Shown: piece by piece, positions 20,270-28,287 of the stretch
How positions within the stretch are numbered: position 1 is the stretch's first letter
Layout of the letters: every line of letters begins with the position of its first letter
Assembly: GCA_024244665.1 (NCBI GenBank)
Contig: JAAEOI010000122.1
Location: 1-54,305 of the forward strand
Reading direction: 5' to 3'
Source of the DNA: Bacteroidota bacterium
GTDB lineage: Bacteria; Bacteroidota; Bacteroidia; Bacteroidales; GCA-2748055
Length of the DNA stretch: 54,305 nt
The notes under the pieces: generated by a model
Told to the model about the DNA's origin: nothing
What the model saw: the letters and a program-made list of their open reading frames with translations, nothing else
Databases searched by the model: none
Translations under genes and position numbers: made by a program

Positions 20270-23083
20270 ATGAGTATTAAGATTCAGGTATTACTTCTAA
20301 TTGCATTTTCGATCTTTCCCTTTGCAAAAGGGCAGGATGATCCGGAGAGTGAAGAATTAAGCAACATAATATTAGAGTATACTACAAAAGGATTTGAAAA
20401 CGTTGACTACAATTTAGACACTGCGGAATACTACCTTAAAGCGGCACTGAGGCTTCAATACACAGCTCCGGATTATGAGATTGACAAAAGGGTTGCGGGC
20501 AATCATATAAATCTGGCCTCAGTATATCGTATTATTTTTAATAACAGTGAAGCCCTCCATCATTTGACAAAGGCAGAAGAAATTCTTAAAGAGAAAGACC
20601 CCAGTAGTGACTATTTTGGCGCCTTATTTCATAATAAGGGTAATGTTTACCAAGTTTTTAACGATCTGTACAAAACGAAAGAGTATTATGAATATGCCTT
20701 GGATTTTTTGATTCGTAATGGCTCCCAGAATACTGGATTCTTCGCTCATATCTTCTCGAACCAAATCAAGCTTCTATTCGAATTAGGAGAGAGCGAACTG
20801 GCAGAGCAGAAACTGGAAATGGTCAATTTGCAGACATTAATCCTTAATCCTGATTTAGAATTCAGGCTTTATAATACCTATGCATCGGCCTATTCAAGAT
20901 TTGGGAAATATGAATTGGCTAATCTGAATTTTGAAAAGGCAAGAAAAATTCTGGAGAAGGAATCCAAAATAGTTTCTACTTGGAATACCCTTGCCTACTA
21001 TTTTAGTAGAATAGACTCCCATATTCTCTTTCAGGACTATTCTGAAGCATCAAAACTATGTCAGGAAGCTCTTGTATTTATTGAATCCCTTGATCAACAG
21101 GCCACCAAAAATAAGACGCTGCTTAGAGGTGAAATAATCTATCGCATCGCTTCAATTAAACACAGAAGTGGTGATATTAAGGCTGGCCTTGAGAATGTAA
21201 ACCAGTGTATTGGTGAAATAGACCAGTTCTACGATCAATTCTCCTTTGCCGATGGACACTCATATGTTAGAAATGAATATGCATCTACACTACCCCTTCT
21301 TCATATTCTGAAAAGCAGATTATTGCATGACCAATATTTAAAACTTGGAGATGCTGAAATAATTAAAGAATCACTGAACTCATATCAAACTGCAATTAGA
21401 ACACTGAATTCAATGAAGTTGTCCATGCGAGATGAGAACAGTAAAATCTTTGCGACTTCAGAGATAATTGACGTCTACAATGAAGCTATATATATCGGAA
21501 AGTTGCTTTATGAAATAACCGGAAATTCAGAATACCTGGAAATGGCATTTGAGTTCACTGAAAGCAGTAAGTCTTTTGCACTATTCAGCGAAATTAAAAA
21601 TGTTGAGGCCATGGAATTTTCGGATTTGCCCACAGCAGTTAAAGAAAGAGAAGAGGACCTTATTGGAAAGATCCAGGGATATGAAGGGATGCTATATAGG
21701 GAGCAAATGTCAACTGAACCGGATAGTGCTCAGATTGCTTTCTACAAGCACAAACTGTTTCATCTCAAAGATGACAAAGATGATTTAATGCGGGAGATTG
21801 AGCTCAATAATGAAAAATATTTTGAGTTCAAGTATAAACCCAAATTCGTATCTCTTAAGGAGTTACAGAAGAAACTTCCATACCGGGACGCAATGATTGA
21901 GTACGTTCTTACCGACACCCTGCTCATTACATATGTGATTGACAAAAAAAACATCAACGTATTCTCGCAGGAGATCGGACCCGAGTTTAGTAATGAATGT
22001 TTGGAATATTATCAGCTAATGAACAAGCAGAACTTCAGCGGTGGGGTGCATGAAAGTTACAAACGATTTGTAGAACTTGGAAGGAAATTCTATTCTGTCC
22101 TGATCGAACCTTGCCTGGAGTTCACCGAACAAAAGAGTTTTACTATTGTTCCCGATGGTGCCATTACTTATCTGCCTTTTGAAGGTTTCCTCACAGAAGA
22201 CGCAGATCCCGAGTATACCAATTATCTGACACTTCCATATTTGATCAGGGAGTTCTCTGTAGGCTATTCTCAATCTGCCACCCTGATGTTCAGTGAGCGC
22301 CTGAAATCAAGACCCACTGAAAATAAGGTCCTGGCCTTCGCTCCGCTTTATTACAACCCGATTTCACAGGATGATACTGCCTCTTACAGGCAGGTTGTCG
22401 AAGGGAAAGAATTCCTGTTGCCTCTTGGCGGCATCATAAAGGAGGTTCAGAGCATAAAGGAGACTGTTCCCTCCAGGGTCTTTATGAATGAAAAAGCAAC
22501 TGAGGCAAATTTCAAAAAATATGCACCGGACTATAACGTCCTGCACCTTGCCATGCATACAATCATGAAGGATGACAATCCGCTTCGATCATTGCTTGCC
22601 TTTACCACTGCGGAAAGTTCTGATCCTGCCGACACTATTGAAGATAACAGGCTTTATACCTACGAGGTGTATAATTTGCCACTAAATGCGGAAATGGCTG
22701 TATTGAGTTCCTGCAGCAGTGGTTTTGGAAAGATGCACAAAGGGGAAGGGATGATGAGCCTTGCCAGGGGTTTCTACTATGCAGGGTGTCCATCCATTAT
22801 TATGACTCTATGGCAGGTCTCGGATAAATCCAGTTCGGAATTGATGACTGATTTCTATAAGTACCTGAAAAAGGGGAAAAGCAAGCAGGAGGCGATGCGG
22901 CTGGCCAAAATCGATTACCTGGATGCTTCAGACGACCTCACATCAAATCCCTATTTCTGGTTAGGATTTGTTGTTCTGGGTGACAACAGTCCAGTCTACA
23001 AGAAATCAGGAATGGTTTACTGGATCTCCATTATTGCACTATTTATCGGAATTCTCGTTTTCTTCCAATACAGAAAGAGATAA
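20270..23083 (+). CDS. Exported TPR-CHAT domain protein (caspase-like protease fold)
   Basis: The 937 residues comprise a signal peptide (VLLLIAFSIFPFAKG), an all-helical TPR array (about 35-450), a linker, a C-terminal CHAT domain (about 610-905) and a final transmembrane helix (915-933) with a basic end. The caspase-type dyad is His763 (LHLAMHT) and Cys815 (LSSCSSG), both present, so protease activity is plausible. The topology places TPRs and protease in the periplasm, tethered to the inner membrane. It is divergent from the GG-peptide and anti-sigma-like genes. Its substrate is unknown; the neighbouring membrane protein or peptide is a speculative candidate. Confidence 0.88.
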   Translation: MSIKIQVLLLIAFSIFPFAKGQDDPESEELSNIILEYTTKGFENVDYNLDTAEYYLKAALRLQYTAPDYEIDKRVAGNHINLASVYRIIFNNSEALHHLTKAEEILKEKDPSSDYFGALFHNKGNVYQVFNDLYKTKEYYEYALDFLIRNGSQNTGFFAHIFSNQIKLLFELGESELAEQKLEMVNLQTLILNPDLEFRLYNTYASAYSRFGKYELANLNFEKARKILEKESKIVSTWNTLAYYFSRIDSHILFQDYSEASKLCQEALVFIESLDQQATKNKTLLRGEIIYRIASIKHRSGDIKAGLENVNQCIGEIDQFYDQFSFADGHSYVRNEYASTLPLLHILKSRLLHDQYLKLGDAEIIKESLNSYQTAIRTLNSMKLSMRDENSKIFATSEIIDVYNEAIYIGKLLYEITGNSEYLEMAFEFTESSKSFALFSEIKNVEAMEFSDLPTAVKEREEDLIGKIQGYEGMLYREQMSTEPDSAQIAFYKHKLFHLKDDKDDLMREIELNNEKYFEFKYKPKFVSLKELQKKLPYRDAMIEYVLTDTLLITYVIDKKNINVFSQEIGPEFSNECLEYYQLMNKQNFSGGVHESYKRFVELGRKFYSVLIEPCLEFTEQKSFTIVPDGAITYLPFEGFLTEDADPEYTNYLTLPYLIREFSVGYSQSATLMFSERLKSRPTENKVLAFAPLYYNPISQDDTASYRQVVEGKEFLLPLGGIIKEVQSIKETVPSRVFMNEKATEANFKKYAPDYNVLHLAMHTIMKDDNPLRSLLAFTTAESSDPADTIEDNRLYTYEVYNLPLNAEMAVLSSCSSGFGKMHKGEGMMSLARGFYYAGCPSIIMTLWQVSDKSSSELMTDFYKYLKKGKSKQEAMRLAKIDYLDASDDLTSNPYFWLGFVVLGDNSPVYKKSGMVYWISIIALFIGILVFFQYRKR

Positions 23084-23188
23084 TCAATTTCCTGGTAATA
23101 TCTTACACTGTTTATTTTTAAGAAATTCACTGGCTTCATTTGACAGGTTGGCTACGCCATGCTGACCGTTTCCAATAACAATTCGCAT
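23084..23188 (-). pseudogene. Remnant of an Mth938-like (DUF498) domain protein
   Basis: A 34-codon reverse-strand frame contains IVIGNGQHGVANLSNEASEF, which closely resembles the core of Mth938/DUF498 domains (IGTGQxG...L...EAxEFL). It ends at a stop after KQCKILPGN, where the family continues with a PTPxAI motif. There is a stop a few codons upstream, so both ends of the domain are missing. I read it as a decayed gene fragment. Its 3' end abuts the stop codon of the CHAT gene. The rest of the spacer to 23419 shows nothing codable. Confidence 0.5.
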
Positions 23189-23419
23189 TAGACCATAGAC
23201 GGATTAGTCAGTTAATTTGTTGAATGTGGATTGAGTTTAGAAATCTGCAGTCGAATTCTATCCTACACCATTCATCCCGGATTTTACTATTCACCACATT
23301 GATTTAACCATCAGTTACAAATGCTATTCATTCCAATTCAAATATTTAACTATAGAAAAACACCCCCGTATATTCGAGTGTAATTAAAACAAAGACATGT
23401 AGATTAAAATTCAGAAATC

Positions 23420-24088
23420 ATGAAAAAAATGTTGAATCTTCTTATAATTTCTATACTCACAATATCAGCTGGAACTATGTTTGCTGCACCCTCAGAAAAT
23501 GAGAAGTCAGCAAAAACTCTTGAAATGGCTATTAAAACACTTGAAATGGCTGTGACATCCATTGACCATGGTGTTGAGAATTCAGGAAACGGAATTCCTC
23601 AGAACCTGATTAATAAATCGGAAGGAATCGTGATCTTCCCGAAAGCCTGCCAGGTAGTTGCCGGACCATTTAATGGATCGGGTGGAAGAGGTATTGTAAT
23701 GATCCATAATGAGGATGGTTCCTGGAGCAATCCCTTCTTTGTCACACTCCGGGAAGGACGCCAGGGATTCCAAATTGGCACACAGACTTCTGATATTGTC
23801 CTGCTTTTCAAAGACAGGAATGATATTATTGATATTGACAAGGCGGAAATTACCCTTGGTAGTGATATTGCAGTTGCCGCAGGGCCCGTTATGAACGACT
23901 CTTACTCAGGTACAGATATTGCCTTTGAGACTGAGATTTACTCCTATCACCTGAGCAAAGGACTTTTTACCGGAATAAGCTTAAAAGGTGGAATCCTGTC
24001 ATATTCTGAAAAGCTCAGTGATTCATTATACGGTATTAATGAATTTCTTCAACATCAGTTATTGGTTTCTTATAGTTCTTATAACTGA
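23420..24088 (+). CDS. SYLF (Ysc84-type) lipid-binding domain protein, exported
   Basis: A signal peptide (LNLLIISILTISAGTMFA) precedes a SYLF/Ysc84 domain. Visible motifs are SEGIVIFPKA, GSGGRGIVM, FVTLREGRQGFQIGTQ and GLFTGISLKGG. Eukaryotic SYLF domains bind phosphoinositides; bacterial exported versions probably bind lipids in the envelope. The C-terminus extends about 17 residues past the conserved LYG, and its last 53 nt overlap the 3' end of the convergent RND permease gene. A TATATTCG element (one mismatch to TAnnTTTG) lies 44 nt upstream. Confidence 0.88.
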   Translation: MKKMLNLLIISILTISAGTMFAAPSENEKSAKTLEMAIKTLEMAVTSIDHGVENSGNGIPQNLINKSEGIVIFPKACQVVAGPFNGSGGRGIVMIHNEDGSWSNPFFVTLREGRQGFQIGTQTSDIVLLFKDRNDIIDIDKAEITLGSDIAVAAGPVMNDSYSGTDIAFETEIYSYHLSKGLFTGISLKGGILSYSEKLSDSLYGINEFLQHQLLVSYSSYN

Positions 24089-27000
24089 TCCTGAAAAAGG
24101 ATTTATAGAGTACCGGTACCAACAGCAGTGTAATAATTGTAGCGAAAAGTAAACCAAAAATGATGGTAATGGCCATTGGACGCCACATGGTCCCGCCTCC
24201 AACCCATAAAGGGATCAATCCGAGGGAGGTGGTTGCGGTGGTTAATAATATCGGTCTGAAACGCTGTTGAGCAGCCACAATGATTGCTTCCTGGGGGGGA
24301 CGATTGAATTCTTCCCGTTCAATATTGATCCGGTCCAGTAGCACAATTGCATTGTTTATCACTATTCCAGCCAGTGATATGAGCCCCATAAAGGCCAGAA
24401 AGCCAAAATAAGATTTTACAAGCAGCAGACCTCCAACCACACCGATTAATCCAAGTGGTACCGTGAGTAAAACAATAGCGGATTTCCTCATGCTGTTAAA
24501 CTGTCCGATCAGCAGCAGCACGATAATAAATAATGAGATGGGCAATTTCTCGGTTACAGCGTTCATCGCATCTGCACTCTCTTCTGCTTCACCACCGGCA
24601 AAATACTGATATCCCAGGGGCCAGGATTTTGTATCGTTGTCCAATTCAGGAATGAGTTGTTGCATTATTTCAAATGCTGTATACTCATCTTCAACTTCAG
24701 AAGTAACGGTGATGGTCCTGTACAGATCTCTTCTAAGAATCTTGGATGCCTCCCATATAATCCTGACATCTGCAACCTGTTTTAAAGGGACATTCGCTCC
24801 AGAGTACTGGGCATAAATATTCAGGCTTTCCAATTTATCAATATCCTGTGCCTGGGTCTGATGGTTACGCATGATTATTGGAATTACCTTATCTCCTTCC
24901 CTGAATTGGCCAATATACGATCCGGCCAGTACGGTTTGTAATGATACAGCGATATCCTGACTGCTAACACCTGCAAGTATTGCCTTCGCCTGATCGATAT
25001 CAACGATCAGCTTTTTATTCCTCATCCCCCAGTTATCATCCACATTCTTTGTTCCGGAAATCCCACCAAGTTGCTGTTTCACTTTGCCAGCCAATTCAAA
25101 TAATACTTCCGGATCCTTCCCTGAGATTCTGATTGCAATGGGGATGGCCGATCCTCCACCTGTGCCAAGTCTTGAAACAGTGGCCATCATCTCCGGATAA
25201 TTCTCAAAACAGAATGAGTACAGATTATCTATAACTTTTTGATTGATTTTACCCGATGATGTATTGAGAAGGATATGGGCAGCATTTGGACTTGCTTCCG
25301 GGGGCATGTATCCCAGGTCATATTTAGGGGCCCCTTCTCCAATATAGGATGACCAGCTTATCACACCTTCCATTCTGCTGCCGGAGACCAGAAGGCTATC
25401 CGTGATAAAATCCTCAATTTCTTTGATTACCTGTTCTGTCCTTTTAATGTCGGTGCCAAGCGGTAATTCAATATTGGCCGAGACGATGGCTCTTTCACTT
25501 TCGGGCATGAAAATAAATGGCAGTTTTGAAAATCCGCTCATCGCCAGAAAAAATACAACAATGATTGCAGACAGCAGGATGTAGGGTCTGCGCAAACTGC
25601 CGTTAAGTAACTTCCCATACGAGTGATTGAGCCTGTCAAAATTACTTTTCTTGTCAGCCTGAGAGGCTTTCGGTTTTTTGATACGGATGAAGCTTATGCA
25701 CAACATGGGTATCAAGGTCATGGCGAGAAGCCAGGAGGATAGTAATGCAATCGTAACAACCACAAATAGCTGCCCCATGATCTCTCCCATGATTGATTCT
25801 GCAAGGAAGAATGCAAGAAAAGCTGCCGATGTAGTCAGAGATGCGCTTAACAGGGGTACGCTTAATTCTTTTGTTGAACTAATGGCCGCATCGAATGGTT
25901 TTTCGCCTTTTTCCATTTTTACCATGATGGATTCAGATACGACGATGGCATTATCAACCAGCATTCCCAGCGCAATGATCAAAGAGGCCAATGAGACCTG
26001 GTTCAATCCGATATTTAGATTCCCGCTTATCAGAAGGGTCATTACAATGACCGATGGGATCAGACTGGCTACAACCATGCCTGTCCTGAATCCAAGGAAC
26101 ATTAACATCACCAGAAGTACCACTACCACACTTTGAACCAGGTTACCGATAAAGTCCATGACAGATTCCTGTACGACCATATCCTGTGAAGCAATTCGAA
26201 GTATTTCAATGCCAATAGGATACATTTGCTGATAACGCTCAATGGCCTGATCAATCTGCTCCCCCAGGTTAACAATGTTCCCTCCCTCCTTCAGGGATAT
26301 GGCCAGCGCCATTCCTGGTTCACCGTTGATCCTGACTATGGCCCTTTGTGGATCATCGTATCCCCGACGAATGTTGGTAATATCACCCAGGTAGACCATC
26401 TGGCCGCTTTCGGCCGATACAATTACGCGTTTCAGGTCATCCAGCTTTTCGAAACTACCTGTCGGTTCAAGTATGATCCGCTCATTGCCAACAATTATAT
26501 CCCCACCGGGAAAAATAATATTTGTGTTGGAAAGAATATCCATGAGCAGCTGCTGAGTCAGTCCTAATTTTGCGATGGTTGCATTATCATACTCTATAAA
26601 AATCCTTTCCTCCTGTGCACCGGCAATTTCTACCTTTGCTGCATCCGGGATCTTGATGAGACCATCCCTGATTTCATCTGCAACATCTTTAAGTTCAGCG
26701 TAAGAAAAACCTTCACCGGTCAACCCAACGATGATTCCAAATATTTCACCCAGTTCATCATTGATGTCCGGTATTACACCTTCCGGAAGCTGATACTGTA
26801 TACCCTCCACTTTTCTTCTTAAATTATCGAATATCGGCCTCAGCTCGGTCACATTTTCTTTTAATGCAACGATAACAACAGATACCCCTGTTCTTGATTC
26901 ACTTTCAATATAGTTCACCTCGGGTATTTCCTGAACCACCTTTTCAATTTTATCTGTAACCAACATTTCGACACGCTCAGGACTGGCGCCGGGAAAAATG

Positions 27001-27146
27001 CATACGATGGATACAAACCGGATCTTGAATGGAGGCATATCATCCCTGGGCATCCGGGTAAAAGTCAGGATTCCCATAAAAAGGATAATAACTAATAAAG
27101 AATAAGTGATCCTGCTGTTCTTTATAGCAAAACTGGTTAATTTCAT
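24036..27146 (-). CDS. RND efflux pump inner-membrane permease (HAE1/AcrB family)
   Basis: At 1036 residues it is a normal-length RND permease: TM1 near the N-terminus (SLLVIILFMGILTFTRMP), a large periplasmic porter/docking loop, TM2-6 including LGMLVDNAIVVSES (motif D region), the second loop, and TM7-12. It uses proton motive force to drive export from periplasm or membrane through an outer-membrane channel. It is the last gene of a three-gene operon, 27 nt after the adaptor gene. The stop lies inside the 3' end of the convergent SYLF gene. The exported substrate cannot be inferred. Confidence 0.95.
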   Translation of the reverse strand: MKLTSFAIKNSRITYSLLVIILFMGILTFTRMPRDDMPPFKIRFVSIVCIFPGASPERVEMLVTDKIEKVVQEIPEVNYIESESRTGVSVVIVALKENVTELRPIFDNLRRKVEGIQYQLPEGVIPDINDELGEIFGIIVGLTGEGFSYAELKDVADEIRDGLIKIPDAAKVEIAGAQEERIFIEYDNATIAKLGLTQQLLMDILSNTNIIFPGGDIIVGNERIILEPTGSFEKLDDLKRVIVSAESGQMVYLGDITNIRRGYDDPQRAIVRINGEPGMALAISLKEGGNIVNLGEQIDQAIERYQQMYPIGIEILRIASQDMVVQESVMDFIGNLVQSVVVVLLVMLMFLGFRTGMVVASLIPSVIVMTLLISGNLNIGLNQVSLASLIIALGMLVDNAIVVSESIMVKMEKGEKPFDAAISSTKELSVPLLSASLTTSAAFLAFFLAESIMGEIMGQLFVVVTIALLSSWLLAMTLIPMLCISFIRIKKPKASQADKKSNFDRLNHSYGKLLNGSLRRPYILLSAIIVVFFLAMSGFSKLPFIFMPESERAIVSANIELPLGTDIKRTEQVIKEIEDFITDSLLVSGSRMEGVISWSSYIGEGAPKYDLGYMPPEASPNAAHILLNTSSGKINQKVIDNLYSFCFENYPEMMATVSRLGTGGGSAIPIAIRISGKDPEVLFELAGKVKQQLGGISGTKNVDDNWGMRNKKLIVDIDQAKAILAGVSSQDIAVSLQTVLAGSYIGQFREGDKVIPIIMRNHQTQAQDIDKLESLNIYAQYSGANVPLKQVADVRIIWEASKILRRDLYRTITVTSEVEDEYTAFEIMQQLIPELDNDTKSWPLGYQYFAGGEAEESADAMNAVTEKLPISLFIIVLLLIGQFNSMRKSAIVLLTVPLGLIGVVGGLLLVKSYFGFLAFMGLISLAGIVINNAIVLLDRINIEREEFNRPPQEAIIVAAQQRFRPILLTTATTSLGLIPLWVGGGTMWRPMAITIIFGLLFATIITLLLVPVLYKSFFRISYKNYKKPITDVEEIH

Positions 27147-27173
27147 AATATCATATTTTTAATATTATCCTGA

Positions 27174-28268
27174 TCATTGAAGAAGTTTTACCCTTAATCC
27201 CTCGGTCAGTTTACTGACTCCCGCTGTCACAACCATTTCACCATCCTCAAGCCCTTCGGTAATCTCAAATCCTCCACCTGTAAGTTCACCAAGGCGGACA
27301 ATCCTTTTATGGACTGTTGCGGTATCACTTTGGATGATTTTTACTACATAGACAAAATTCTCATCATTTTCTTCTCCTACTGCAACAGTAGGCACCAGGA
27401 TGGTTTCCTGTTCACTTTCTGATGTAAGATTCATTGTGACATTTGCCGTCATGCCAGGCCGGATGTCTTCAGATGGATTTTCCAGTTTTATGGTTACAGG
27501 ATAGGTAGTTGATGATGAGCCCACTATATATGATACTTCTGAAATGATACCGATGAAACTCCTGTCTGCCTTCGAGGAGAATCTTACCTCTACCTCACCC
27601 CCCTCCTTCACCATGGAGATGAAAGATTCAGGCATGCCGACGGTGACCTCCATATCTGAACCGGATGTCAGGGTTAAGATGGTAAATCCCGCCATAACGT
27701 TTTCATTTATTTCTGCATTCAGACTGGCAACACGCCCGGTGATCGGAGCTTTCAGGCGCGTATAACCAACCCTTTGCTCTGCAAGCTGTACCTGTTTCCG
27801 GGCTGAACTCAAACCAGCATTAGCTGATTCATAGGCTGCCTTTGCCTGTTCATAATCGTTTACTGAAACACTTCCTGTTTCATATAACTGCGATATTCTG
27901 TCATAGGCTGATTTTGCATTTTGCATCTGGACCTGGGCCTGGATTTGAGCTGCTTTTGTCTGGTCCAGCTGCAGGTTAAAATCTGTAGCATCCAGAACTG
28001 CGATCAACTGACCTGCACGGAGTTGATCCCCAACCTTTACATTCAGCCGATTGATCGTACCTCCAACTTTAAAACTTAAATTGGTTTCAACCCCTGCCTG
28101 GGAAACTCCTGAAAAAGTCCGCGTTTGATCACCTCCATACATAATTACCTTCTCATATCGGACCGGCCTTAAGATTTCTGTGGTTTCCTTTTTTTCTCCA
28201 CTACAGGCACAAAGGAAAAATGACAATATCGCCAGGGTGATTAGGTTTATTGAACTTCTGGTTTTCAT
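27174..28268 (-). CDS. RND efflux periplasmic adaptor (membrane fusion) lipoprotein
   Basis: The lipobox FFLCAC at about residues 18-23 marks a lipoprotein. It is followed by biotinyl/lipoyl-like halves (GGTINRLNVKVGDQLRAGQLIAVL and RLKAPITGRVASL), a helical hairpin (about 85-160) and beta-barrel plus membrane-proximal domains: the HlyD/AcrA layout. I chose the ATG at 28268 because it gives a short, standard lipoprotein signal; the frame also opens at 28304. It bridges the RND permease and the TolC-type partner encoded on either side. Confidence 0.93.
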   Translation of the reverse strand: MKTRSSINLITLAILSFFLCACSGEKKETTEILRPVRYEKVIMYGGDQTRTFSGVSQAGVETNLSFKVGGTINRLNVKVGDQLRAGQLIAVLDATDFNLQLDQTKAAQIQAQVQMQNAKSAYDRISQLYETGSVSVNDYEQAKAAYESANAGLSSARKQVQLAEQRVGYTRLKAPITGRVASLNAEINENVMAGFTILTLTSGSDMEVTVGMPESFISMVKEGGEVEVRFSSKADRSFIGIISEVSYIVGSSSTTYPVTIKLENPSEDIRPGMTANVTMNLTSESEQETILVPTVAVGEENDENFVYVVKIIQSDTATVHKRIVRLGELTGGGFEITEGLEDGEMVVTAGVSKLTEGLRVKLLQ

Positions 28269-28287
28269 GATCAAGGATATTTTAGGT

